In this document: piece by piece, positions 1-8,800 of the stretch | Layout: every line of letters begins with the position of its first letter | Numbering within the stretch: the first letter of the stretch is position 1 | Program-made: the position numbers and the translations under genes | The notes under the pieces: model-generated | The model's database searches: none | What the model was told of the DNA's origin: nothing | The model's input: the letters and a program-made list of their open reading frames with translations, nothing else | DNA from: Chthoniobacteraceae bacterium | GTDB taxonomy: Bacteria > Verrucomicrobiota > Verrucomicrobiia > Chthoniobacterales > Chthoniobacteraceae | Direction of reading: 5' to 3' | NCBI GenBank assembly: GCA_947476255.1 | Contig: CANJPY010000016.1 | Span: 1 to 62,262 of the forward strand | Length of the DNA: 62,262 nt

Positions 1-33
1 CACACTGACCAGCCCCCGACGAACTTCGCGCAA

Positions 34-101
34 GCCCCTTCCGGGGCCGGCTGCGCTCAGCTCGCTGTGCTCGCTATCGCTCCGCCGCCCCCGGAAGGGG
101 C
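34..101. repeat. 13-bp perfect inverted repeat upstream of the toxin-antitoxin locus
   Basis: The arms at 34-46 and 89-101 are exact reverse complements (GCCCCTTCCGGGG and its complement) around a 42-nt GC-rich spacer. The hairpin lies upstream of the antitoxin gene and has no T-run, so it is not a classical terminator. It may be a REP-like element or the decayed end of something outside the window. I see no gene between 1 and 267. Confidence 0.5.
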
Positions 102-232
102 AGCCAGTTCGCAAAGAACCCAATTACAGAACAAACTTTACACCGGCGAAAGGACGAAGGCGCTCCCAAGAAGAAGAATGTATTCCGAGCGTCCCTCAGA
201 TCATGTCCAGGCTTCTGCTGAAAAAACGCTCC

Positions 233-268
233 TCGACAAAAGGTCATACTTCTGGTAATACCGCAGAA
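233..268 (+). promoter_or_regulatory. Candidate promoter and operator of the toxin-antitoxin pair
   Basis: TCGACA at 233-238 matches five of six bases of a sigma70 -35 box. After a 17-nt spacer comes TAATAC at 256-261, preceded by TGG like an extended -10. An imperfect palindrome, TTCTGGTAATACCGCAGAA (250-268), overlaps this -10 and runs into the antitoxin ATG at 268. That position would suit autorepression by a ribbon-helix-helix antitoxin. The predicted start of transcription falls on or next to the ATG, and there is no Shine-Dalgarno sequence, so the mRNA may be leaderless. This is inference from sequence only. Confidence 0.4.
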
Positions 269-510
269 TGAACGTCGCTAAAGTAGCCATCTCGCTCGAT
301 CAGCGCCTACTCCAGAAACTCGATTCTCTGGTCGCCAACCGCATCTTTCGATCCAGAAGCGAAGCCATTCAAACTGCGGTAAAAGAGAAGATTATACGCC
401 TTGAGCACTCTCGTCTCGCTCAAGAATGTGCCAAACTTGACCCCGTTCAAGAGCAACAATTGGCTGACGAAGGCCTCCTAAACGAACTCTCCGAATGGCC
501 AGAATATTAA
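268..510 (+). CDS. Antitoxin, ribbon-helix-helix (CopG/MetJ-like) family
   Basis: An 80-residue protein. Its first 45 residues fit a ribbon-helix-helix DNA-binding fold: a short beta strand (KVAISLDQRLLQKLD), then the SRSEAIQTAV helix typical of this family. The C-terminal part is acidic and probably wraps the toxin. Its last codons overlap the start of the MazF-like gene by 16 nt, the usual translationally coupled antitoxin-first order. It should neutralise the toxin and, as a dimer, repress its own promoter; a palindrome abuts the start codon. Family-level assignment is confident, exact subfamily is not. Confidence 0.85.
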   Translation: MNVAKVAISLDQRLLQKLDSLVANRIFRSRSEAIQTAVKEKIIRLEHSRLAQECAKLDPVQEQQLADEGLLNELSEWPEY

Positions 511-833
511 GAGGAGATATCTTCTGGGCGGAACTGGATCCGACGCAAGGCCGCGAACAATCAGGAAGACGCCCGGTACTGATTCTCAGTCATGAAGTTT
601 TTAATGAAAGATCCGGAACCATCATCGCCGTCGTACTCACAAGCCAGGAACCGAAAGCAGGCTTCCCGCTTACTTTAGAGCTTAACTCAACTTCCCTACC
701 GAAACGCTCATGGGCAAAGATGAGTCAGATCCGCACTCTTTCAGTATTACGTTTAAGCACCAAGATTGGCCGAGTATCGCCAGAAGAACTGAATCAAATA
801 ATCGAAGGGCTTCATGAAATCATAGGAGCCTAA
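495..833 (+). CDS. mazF: MazF/PemK-family endoribonuclease toxin
   Basis: A 112-residue protein with the family signature: RGDIFWAELDP near the N terminus, then a QSGRRPVLILS core strand and loop around residues 22-32. A PLTLELN strand follows, then a WAKMSQIRTLS segment, the usual position of the conserved strand that contributes the active-site Ser/Thr region. Length matches MazF (about 110). Such proteins are ribosome-independent mRNA interferases held inactive by the partner antitoxin. The start at 495 lies inside the antitoxin gene and leaves only a short leader before the conserved RGDI. Which RNA motif it cuts cannot be read from sequence. Confidence 0.9.
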   Translation: MARILRGDIFWAELDPTQGREQSGRRPVLILSHEVFNERSGTIIAVVLTSQEPKAGFPLTLELNSTSLPKRSWAKMSQIRTLSVLRLSTKIGRVSPEELNQIIEGLHEIIGA

Positions 834-973
834 AAAGCTGAGTTGTACCGAAATTCAATCCCCCCCACGCCCAAGCCGTCTCATAAGTCGCGGAGCAACA
901 CGCCTTACATACAGACTTGCGAGCGAGATGTAATCTGAGGGCCCGCGCCCGCTCTCCCGATAGTACCCCCGGG

Positions 974-1603
974 TTAACGCACCTGCTTTAATCCCTTCTC
1001 CAGAACCTTCCAGACGTTCTCGGCAATGCGCTTCTGCCCCTCCGCGTTCGGATGAATTTGATCTTCCTGATTCATCTCCAAGATACCGCCGACGCCTTCC
1101 AGCAGGAAGGGCACGAAAAACGCAGCGCAGCGTTCCGCAACCCTCGGGAAAACAGCGGCAAAGGCCTCCCGGAATTCAGCCCCCAGATTCAGGGGCATTT
1201 GCATCCCTGCGAGGATGACGATGGTGTCCGGATTCTTCATCCGCACGGCGCGTATGATCGCCTCCAAATTGGCCTCCGTTTGCGCCACCGGGACTCCGCG
1301 CAACCCATCGTTGCCGCCCAAGGCAATCACACACACCGCGGCCCCCGTGCCCAAAACCCACTGGATCCGGCGCAAACCGCCAGCCGTGGTGTCGCCGCTG
1401 ACACCGGCATTCACCACCTCAAACGGCAAACCACTCTCACGCACCCTCTGTTGCAACAAGGCGGGATAGGCTTGAGAGCGCTCCAACCCGTACCCTGCAG
1501 TGATGGAATCCCCCAAAACAACCACCCGTTTCACCGCGGATTGCGCATAACACGCCCCTGCGTGCACAAACAGGAGCCCAAGCATTTTTCGGCGCGTGAT
1601 CAT
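974..1603 (-). CDS. tesA: SGNH/GDSL-type arylesterase (TesA-like), exported
   Basis: SGNH hydrolase: the catalytic Ser lies in VVLGDSITAGYG (residues 28-39 from the chosen start), a Gly block is in NAGVSGDTTAGG, the Asn in GGNDGLRG, and the Asp/His pair in DQIHPNAEGQ near the C terminus. A short signal peptide (LGLLFVHAGACYA) precedes the domain. The open frame runs upstream to 1657, but the Met at 1603 fits better: it gives a normal signal peptide and avoids overlap with the divergent ABC gene. TesA enzymes hydrolyse acyl esters and thioesters in the periplasm. Placement back-to-back with an ABC ATPase/permease pair matches enterobacterial tesA-ybbA-ybbP. Confidence 0.85.
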   Translation of the reverse strand: MITRRKMLGLLFVHAGACYAQSAVKRVVVLGDSITAGYGLERSQAYPALLQQRVRESGLPFEVVNAGVSGDTTAGGLRRIQWVLGTGAAVCVIALGGNDGLRGVPVAQTEANLEAIIRAVRMKNPDTIVILAGMQMPLNLGAEFREAFAAVFPRVAERCAAFFVPFLLEGVGGILEMNQEDQIHPNAEGQKRIAENVWKVLEKGLKQVR

Positions 1604-1639
1604 TAGTATTTTGCGTGAACCTACAACGTAGAGCAACGT

Positions 1640-2464
1640 ATGGCCATGGCTGATCACGCCTCCCTGCTCTTCATCTCCCCCGTTTTAGACGTCCGCAACC
1701 TCACCAAGGTCTACACAGATGGAGACCGCTCCCTCACCGTGCTCGACAATGTCTCCCTCGCGCTGGCCCCCGGTGAAACCTGTGCCATCGTCGGTCCCTC
1801 AGGCAGTGGAAAAACCACCCTTCTCGGCTTATGTGCGGGCCTCGACGACGTCACCTCCGGTTCGGTTTTACTCGCGGGAAACCCATTGGACCATCTCTCC
1901 CAAAACCAGCGGGCTGCCGTTCGCAGCGAGCACGTCGGGTTCGTCTTCCAAAACTTCCAACTCATTCCCTCCCTCACTGCTCTGGAAAATGTGCAGGTGC
2001 CGATGGAATTACGCGGGGAACCTGGCGCCCGACAGGCCGCCGAGCTGTTACTCCACAAAGTCGGCCTGGGCGGCCGTTTGAGCCATTATCCAAACCAACT
2101 CTCCGGTGGCGAACAACAGCGCGTCGCTCTCGCCCGCGCCTTCGTGCGTCCACCGCGCATCCTCTTTGCCGACGAGCCCACAGGGAACCTCGACACCCAT
2201 ACCAGCGAACTACTCGTGAACATGCTCTTTTCCCTCAACCGAGAAAGCGGTACCACGCTTGTCCTTGTCACGCACGACCTCGGCCTCGCCGCGCGCGCCT
2301 CCCGTGTCGTGCGCATGCGCGCGGGCCGCATTGTCGAAGACACCCGGTCCGCCCCGCAACCTGACACGAACCCGCAACCGAACCCGCAACCGAACCCAGC
2401 CGAGCCCCGGCACACGGCCCCGCTGCCCAACTCGCACGGCAGCAATTCCACGCACTCCGCGTAG
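1640..2464 (+). CDS. ybbA: ABC transporter ATP-binding protein (YbbA/LolD-like)
   Basis: Complete ATPase of the MacB/LolD class: Walker A GPSGSGKTT at residues 52-60, Q-loop VFQNFQLIP, signature LSGGEQQRVALARA, Walker B FADEPTGNLD, and a switch His in VLVTHDL. It ends with an unusual tail of about 35 residues rich in Pro, Asn and Gln, made from three near-copies of a 12-base unit (2367-2400), beyond the normal end of the fold near residue 235. It should energise the FtsX-like permease encoded 32 bp downstream. The YbbA-YbbP system has no firmly established substrate; lipid or lipoprotein extraction is a reasonable guess. Confidence 0.9.
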   Translation: MAMADHASLLFISPVLDVRNLTKVYTDGDRSLTVLDNVSLALAPGETCAIVGPSGSGKTTLLGLCAGLDDVTSGSVLLAGNPLDHLSQNQRAAVRSEHVGFVFQNFQLIPSLTALENVQVPMELRGEPGARQAAELLLHKVGLGGRLSHYPNQLSGGEQQRVALARAFVRPPRILFADEPTGNLDTHTSELLVNMLFSLNRESGTTLVLVTHDLGLAARASRVVRMRAGRIVEDTRSAPQPDTNPQPNPQPNPAEPRHTAPLPNSHGSNSTHSA

Positions 2465-2496
2465 AGGGCACAAAAACAGCCTCTTTTTTTACAGGT

Positions 2497-5091
2497 ATGT
2501 TTTCATTTGCGTACGCCGTTTTCACCGCTTTGTGCCGCCCTTGGGCGTGGCGCATGGCTTGGCGCGACAGCCGTAGTCAACGCGGCCGGCTTGCCCTGTA
2601 CGCGCTTTCCATTGCAGCAGGCATCTGCTCCCTGAGCGCCATTCACGCTTTAAAGCGCAGCGTCCAGGAAGGTATCAATAGCCAGACGAAAAACCTTCTT
2701 GGGACCGACGTTTTAGTCTCCTCGAGACGCCCGATTTCCAAAGAGCGCCTCGAGAGCGTGTCCCACCTTCTCAAAGAAACCGCCCGTGAAACCGCTTTTT
2801 CCTCCATGCTGCGCGCTCCCGCAAGCGATCGCACGCGCATGGTCCAAGTCCGGGCCCTTGAAGGTGGATATCCCTTTGGCAACAGCGTCCAAACCGTCCC
2901 TCCCGACGCTTGGGCCCACCTCCAGAGCCAGCCGGGAATTCTCCTCGAACCCTCTCTTCTGATGGAACTCGGCGTGCACGAGGGTGACAAAATCAAGCTC
3001 GGCGCCCTCGAACTCCCGGTCCTCGGCTCCGTCCTCAAAGGCGTCCCTCGCAGCAACCGCTTTAGCGGCTTCGCTCCCGAGGTCTTTGTGCGCCACGCCG
3101 ACCTCGCAGCCACAGGCCTGGTCGGGTTGCAGAGTCTCGTCTACCACCACTCGGCCCTCGAACTCTCCGCCTCCACGGAAAGCAACCGCCAGGCTGCCGT
3201 GTCTGAAATCCGCAAGGTTTTCTCCGAAAATGGCGTCCAAGTACAAACGCCTCAGGAACGCCGCGAACTTGTCGGAGAGAGCCTCGAAAAAGCGAAAGAG
3301 TTTCTGGGAATCACGGCGTTGACGGCCCTTGTGCTCGGAGGCATCGGCGTCGCGGGAGCCATCCATGCACACATCCGCAAACGACTCCCCACCGTCGCGC
3401 TCCTCCTGTGCCTCGGGTGCCCCACTCCGCTCGCGAGCGCCATTTACCTGATCCAAGCCGCAGTTCTCGGGCTCTTCGGCGCCTGCCTCGGTGTGCTCGC
3501 GGGCGCCCTCGCGCATGCGGGCGCGGTGCATCTCGCCGCAGCCAGCCTGCCCGTGAGTGTCAACGCCATCCCCGACCCGCTCACTCTTGTGCAAAGCGGG
3601 GCCGCGGGCTTTGTGCTTTGCTGCGGCTTCGCCCTTCTCCCACTGCTCGGAATCCAGGATGTGCCGCCGTCCGCCACCCTTTCTGGACGCTCTGAAAGCC
3701 GGCAAGGATCCCACCTGCGCAAACTCATCGTCTACGCCTTGATCCTCCTGCTCGTCTGGAGCGTTGCGCGCCTCAACGGCTCAAGCACGAGCCGCGCTTT
3801 GGGTTTGAGTGGCGCACTGTTGGGGGCGTTTAGCTTGCTCGCCGGGATTTCGTGGGGGCTTATGTTTTTTGCCCGAAAAATACTCCGGCCAAGCTGGCCC
3901 TACGTTTTGAGGCAGGGAGTTTCCAACCTGTTCCGGCCCCAAAACCAAACCCTTCTTTTTCTCCTGTCGCTTGGTCTGGGAGTCTTCCTTCTGCTGTCCA
4001 CGTGGCTCACGAAGGGTCTCGTGCTGGGACAACTCCAAATCGACCCCAACGGCGGCAGCCCCAATCTCTACATTATTGACGTTCAACCAGATCAGACTTC
4101 CCTTCTGGCTGGAATCTTGTCGAACCAGAACCTGCCCCTTCTCGAAGACTCCCCGATGGTCACCATGCGCATCGAATCCGTGAGAGGACTGGCCCTTTCT
4201 GCGCTTGAAGACCGCGCCAAACCCAAGGCCGAGGCCCCTACCAAGACGCCGACTCAACGCGTCCCCCGCTGGGTCATGGAACGCGAATACCGTTCCAGCT
4301 ATCGCTCCACACTGAACGCGACAGAAACGGTTGTGGCCGGAACGTGGCCTCCCCCAGCTTTCCAAGCGCAGGACCCGGTTCCGATCTCTCTTGAGCAACA
4401 GCTTGCGAGAGACCTTCAGGTGGGATTGGGAGATGAAATCGTCATGGATGTGCAAGGCGTCCCCATGAAAACGCGGGTGGCCTGTCTGCGAAAAGTGGAC
4501 TGGAGCAAGTTCAACCTGAACTTCTTCATGATCTTCCCCCCCGGAGTCCTCGAGGGCGCGCCCCAGTTTCACCTGCTCACCACGCGTGTTCCCAATGCAG
4601 AACGCTCTGGCGCCCTTCAACGTGCGCTTCTCAAAGACGCCCCCAATGTCAGTGCCGTTGATCTTACCTCCGTGCTCGCAACCGTCGGGGAACAACTGCA
4701 GAAAGTGTCCCGGATCATCGAACTCATCGCGCTTTTCACCCTCCTCACTGGCGTGCCCATTCTCGCAGGCGCACTGCTCCATGGGCGCGAGCAGCGCATC
4801 AAGGAAACCGTTTTACTGCGCACTTTGGGCGCCTCGGAACGGCAGGTTCGTATCATCATCATTATCGAGTACTCGACCCTTGGGTTGCTCGCTGGCTTGG
4901 CGGGTTGTATTCTGGCTGTGGGCGCCCAATGGGCCGAATCCCGCTGGATTTTTAAAACGGGAGTATCCTTGGAATGGCTTCCCCTGTTGGGCACCCTGCT
5001 TCTGGCTCTTGCAGGCGCCGTGGCTGCGGGTTCTGCCCTCACCCGTGGCATCTGCAGCCATTCTCCTCTGAGCGTCCTCAGACAGAGCTGA
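2497..5091 (+). CDS. ybbP: FtsX/MacB-type ABC transporter permease (YbbP-like)
   Basis: An 864-residue membrane protein with a membrane segment near residues 30-50, a large periplasmic part, a central block of membrane segments (about 270-470), a second periplasmic part and three C-terminal membrane helices (about 740-855). This is the duplicated FtsX layout of YbbP, whose usual length is about 800. The last block contains the FtsX-type cytoplasmic loop HGREQRIKETVLLRTLGAS. It follows the ATPase gene by 32 bp in the same direction, so the two almost certainly form one transporter. Substrate unknown. Confidence 0.88.
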   Translation: MFSFAYAVFTALCRPWAWRMAWRDSRSQRGRLALYALSIAAGICSLSAIHALKRSVQEGINSQTKNLLGTDVLVSSRRPISKERLESVSHLLKETARETAFSSMLRAPASDRTRMVQVRALEGGYPFGNSVQTVPPDAWAHLQSQPGILLEPSLLMELGVHEGDKIKLGALELPVLGSVLKGVPRSNRFSGFAPEVFVRHADLAATGLVGLQSLVYHHSALELSASTESNRQAAVSEIRKVFSENGVQVQTPQERRELVGESLEKAKEFLGITALTALVLGGIGVAGAIHAHIRKRLPTVALLLCLGCPTPLASAIYLIQAAVLGLFGACLGVLAGALAHAGAVHLAAASLPVSVNAIPDPLTLVQSGAAGFVLCCGFALLPLLGIQDVPPSATLSGRSESRQGSHLRKLIVYALILLLVWSVARLNGSSTSRALGLSGALLGAFSLLAGISWGLMFFARKILRPSWPYVLRQGVSNLFRPQNQTLLFLLSLGLGVFLLLSTWLTKGLVLGQLQIDPNGGSPNLYIIDVQPDQTSLLAGILSNQNLPLLEDSPMVTMRIESVRGLALSALEDRAKPKAEAPTKTPTQRVPRWVMEREYRSSYRSTLNATETVVAGTWPPPAFQAQDPVPISLEQQLARDLQVGLGDEIVMDVQGVPMKTRVACLRKVDWSKFNLNFFMIFPPGVLEGAPQFHLLTTRVPNAERSGALQRALLKDAPNVSAVDLTSVLATVGEQLQKVSRIIELIALFTLLTGVPILAGALLHGREQRIKETVLLRTLGASERQVRIIIIIEYSTLGLLAGLAGCILAVGAQWAESRWIFKTGVSLEWLPLLGTLLLALAGAVAAGSALTRGICSHSPLSVLRQS

Positions 5092-5146
5092 GAGGGGGAG
5101 CGCTCAGCGACGGCGGCACAAAAGCTTGAGAAAATCAGATTTTAGA

Positions 5147-5175
5147 TTGGCACCCCCCAGCTTAGGCATTAGTTT
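5147..5175 (+). promoter_or_regulatory. Candidate tRNA promoter
   Basis: TTGGCA at 5147-5152 and TAGTTT at 5170-5175 are separated by 17 nt, ending 16 nt before the mature tRNA. The -35 is close to consensus; the -10 is weak. Confidence 0.35.
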
Positions 5176-5191
5176 TGGCACGTTAGTCAAC

Positions 5192-5283
5192 GGAAGGGTG
5201 GCTGAGCCCGGTTTAAAGCACTCGACTCGAAATCGAACGTTGGAGAAATCTGACCGGGGGTTCGAATCCCCCCCCTTCCGCCA
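5192..5283 (+). tRNA. tRNA-Ser (anticodon CGA)
   Basis: The cloverleaf can be read by eye. The acceptor GGAAGGG (5192-5198) pairs with CCCTTCC (5273-5279), followed by discriminator G and an encoded CCA (5281-5283). The T arm is GGGGG-TTCGAAT-CCCCC (5256-5272). The anticodon loop CTCGAAA carries CGA, reading UCG. The long variable arm between anticodon and T stems identifies a class II tRNA and supports serine. Confidence 0.95.
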
Positions 5284-5693
5284 TTTTTCTAGACAGAGAG
5301 AGGAAACACAGCCTCCTCGGAGAGACTTTCATCTATCAGTTGACGAGGTCTTTTGCGTTTGCTGAAGTTCCGACATGGCGCGAGGCACGGAGCTACGATG
5401 CAAGCCCTGAATTGAAGGCTCATGGTGAGCAAAAAGGGCTGCCCCTGCTGGAGGCGGGGTGCGGGTGGCAAACCTCGCTAGGCAAGAGTTGCTTGGGTAC
5501 GGCTGGACTGAGCCGAGAAAGGTGCGGCTTGGAGGGTTGCTATGGAAAAAGGCATCGGTCTCCTGAGCATGGAGCGAGGAGCATCTGGGCATGAAAAATA
5601 CAGCCAATGGGAACTGGGCCAGCCAACGCATCGATTTATCGCAGATTCATTAGAAGGTTTCAGGGAATTTGAGGCGGTTTGTCTCTGAAGAAA
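5284..5693. other. Gene-free stretch after the tRNA, probably the body of a repeat element
   Basis: No convincing gene on either strand. A segment at about 5356-5386 (TGCTGAAGTTCCGACATGG in the + direction) recurs as its reverse complement at about 12345-12372. Together with the terminal repeat at 5694-5722, this suggests that 5350-5722 is a longer relative of the 139-bp element at 12284-12422. The longest minus-strand frame (5329-5631) resembles nothing I recognise. Confidence 0.45.
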
Positions 5694-5722
5694 GGAATGA
5701 AAATGAACACTGACCCCCAGTT
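5694..5722 (-). repeat. Terminal repeat copy, GGGGGTCAGTGTTCATTTTC family
   Basis: The minus strand reads AACTGGGGGTCAGTGTTCAT followed by TTTCATTCC. This matches both inverted ends of the small element at 12284-12422 with few differences. It sits 130 bp downstream of the stop codon of the giant secreted-protein gene. Confidence 0.6.
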
Positions 5723-5851
5723 CCCTAGTTCCCTACTAGTTCCTGCTTTCCTAAAAGCGCTCACAGCGCTCCCAACTCTCTCAGCGGCACTCCAACACAG
5801 CTCCCTCCCAAGCACAAGCGGACGGACGGCGCGCCGCCATGTCGCCAAGCG

Positions 5852-8800
5852 TTATTCCCCCGCGGGCACGACCGTGAGCACCGCCTGGGCGCTCTCCACC
5901 GTGTTGCCGAAATCATCTGAGGCCACTACAAAATAACGCCCCGCGTTGGTCTTCGACACGTTCGACACACTCAAAAACGGCGACGAACCCGAACTCAACA
6001 GCAACCGCTGCCCCGACGCTCCCACCTTGTACCACGAATACGCCGAGGCACTGCCAGAAAGCTTCACCCCGAAATTCGCCACACCCCCCGCACTCACCGT
6101 GATCGACGAGGGCGGGACCAAGACCGTCAACGGATTCACCACCCCTGCCGTCACTCCCGTCGCCGCACCCCATGACGTCACCAAAAACCTGATCGACCGC
6201 GTCGATTTCGAAGTTTTAACCGTGAACATAAACTGGCCGGGTTTCTTGCTTAACCCGGGCGTCGAAAAATCAATACTCGTCCCGGTCTGGCCGGCAATCG
6301 GAGTGTAGGTCCCCAAACCAAGCGGCCCCCACGACCACCAATAACTCGCACCCGAACCCGCCCGCATCGCCATCTGCAACACGTCATTGGCAGGCACCTT
6401 CCCCTGCAGATCCACATACCCGTTGTTAGGCACCTTGCGCAAATCAAACGACCGCCCCGCACGAAGCAGACGCGCATCATAAAACGCCACGTCCAACTGC
6501 ACGATCGCAGGCGTGCTTTCCACGCTCCCAAGAGCGTTGTACGCCACCACCGTATACAACCCCTCCGCTTCCGTCGTCGGATCATAGATCGTGTACGTCA
6601 ACGTAATCGGCGTCCCTCCCCCCACCAAACGAACCGGCGCTCCTATCAATACCCCGTTCTTCTTCCATTGATACCAGAACGAGGAAATACACAGCGCCTT
6701 CGCAGACAACGTCGCATTGACTCCGGCAGCGACCGTCTGCGAGGCCGGGTGCGCGTAAATCACGGGCGGTCCCGCGATCACAATCTGTGCCTTCGCACTC
6801 GTCACCGTCCCCAGGAAGTTGCTCACCTCCACCGTGTAACTCCCCCAAGATTTCGAAGACAACGCCTTGATCTGATACGTCGCACTCGTCGCCCCGCTCA
6901 AGAGCACCCCGTCCCTGTACCACTGGTAGCTCAAACTCCCGGACCCCGTCGCACTCACACTCAACGTCACCGGCGAGCCTTCCGCCACCTCCGCAGACGC
7001 CGGTTGGGTCACAATGCTCACTGGCAGGTTCACCGACAACGCCGCCGCTCCGCTCGTCACACTCCCCGCAGCATTCGTAATCACCACGTCATAACTCCCC
7101 GCATTCGCCGCCTTCGCGTTCGCGATCGCGTAACTCGCGCCCGTCGCCCCGGCAATCGCCACTCCGTCCTTGCGCCACTGATACGTAAACGGCCCCGAGC
7201 CACTCACCTTGATGCTCAAGGTCGCAGGAGCCCCCAAAGTCACCGTCACCGGTGCGGGCGCAGTCACCACAGACGCCGGCAAAATCACCGAAAGCGTCGC
7301 CGCAGAAGACGTCACGCTCCCCACTGGATTGGTGACCACCACATCGTACGCTCCGGCATCTCCAACCTGCACACTGGCAACCGTATAACTCGCAGCCGTG
7401 CCTCCCGAAATCGCGACACCCGCCCTGCGCCACTGATAAGTCATGGGCGCCGTGCCAGTGGCCGTCACGCTAAAGTTCGCGGTCTGACTGAGCACCACCG
7501 CTGCCGAAACAGGCTGCGTGGTGATACTGATCGCAGTGTTCACACTCACCGTCGCCCCAAGGCTCGTCACACTGCCCACCATGTTGCCCACCACCACATC
7601 ATAGACGCCTGCGCTCGCACTTTTCGCGTTCGTAAGCGCATACGTCGCATTCGTCGCTCCGGCGATGTTTGCGCCGTTCTTGCGCCATTGATACGTCAAA
7701 GGCCCCGTCCCCGTCGCCTCCACACTGAATGTCGTGCTGCCGCCCGGATTAAGCGCACCGCCGGCAGGCTGCGTCGTGATGACAACGGGCGTATTCAGCC
7801 CCAACGACACAAGATTGCTACTTACGGAACCGGCGGGATTTGTCACCACCACGTCGTACCCGCCCGCGTCCCCTGCGCCCGCTCCCGCAAGGGTGTAGGA
7901 ACTGGAGGTTGCGCCCGCAATGGCCACCCCGTTTTTACGCCACTGATAGCTCAAGGGCGCCGTCCCCGTCGCCGTCACGGAGAAGGTCGCATTGGCTCCG
8001 GGATTCAACACCGCACTTACGGGTTGTTGCGTAATGACCGCCGAAGAATTCACCGTGAGCAGCGCCGCATCACTCGTCACACTGCTGCTAGGATTGGACA
8101 CCAGCACGCTGTAGGAACCCGCGTTCACCGTTTGCGCATTGGCAAGTGTATACGCGGCAGAGGTCGCACCTGAAATCGCCACGCCTCCCTTGCGCCACTG
8201 GTAGGAAAACGGAGCCGCTCCCGCTGCCACCACGGAAAAAGTCGCACTCGAACCAGCCGTGACCGTTACTCCCGTGGGCTGTGCCGCGATGCTCACCGGC
8301 GCGCCCACCGTCACAGCAAATGTCCCGCTCGATACATTGCCAAAGGTGTCCGTCGCCGTGGCCGTCACCGTCGTCGTCCCTACCGCAAATAGACTCCCGC
8401 TCGCCGGGGAATAGACAAGCGTCGAAGACCCCGTATTGTCCACCGCACTCACCGTACTCAGCGCCACCACCATGCCACTCCCGGAGGACGCAAAAGTACT
8501 CGTCCCTGCCAGGCTCAGTACCGGCGGCAACGTGTCCACCACGCCGCTCGCAGAGAGCGTTCCTCCACCCAAACCCGTCGGGCGTCCGCGCGCCAACCGG
8601 AAGCCATAAAAGTAAGTCGTGTCGGTCGGAAAATTGTAAGCCCTCGCCGCACTCCGGGCATCGTCCGCAAAGGCTCCCCACGCAGTCCCCCGCTGAATCC
8701 GGCAGTTCCCGGTGGACGCTCCCCGCGGATTACTCCCCCCGCTATACGACGCCCCATACCAGTCCCAGCACCACTGCGCCACGTTCCCCGCCATGTCGTA

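Noticed and set aside
1052-1606. Open frame of 184 codons on the plus strand
   Set aside because: Lies entirely antisense to the GDSL esterase, which has clear catalytic motifs; no recognisable motif in this frame.
2713-4782. Two 333-codon minus-strand frames inside the permease gene
   Set aside because: Antisense to a well-supported membrane protein; composition reflects GC-rich codon bias on the opposite strand.
6668-8173. 501-codon plus-strand frame
   Set aside because: Arg/His-rich antisense read of the Ig-domain repeats; periodic because the sense gene is periodic.
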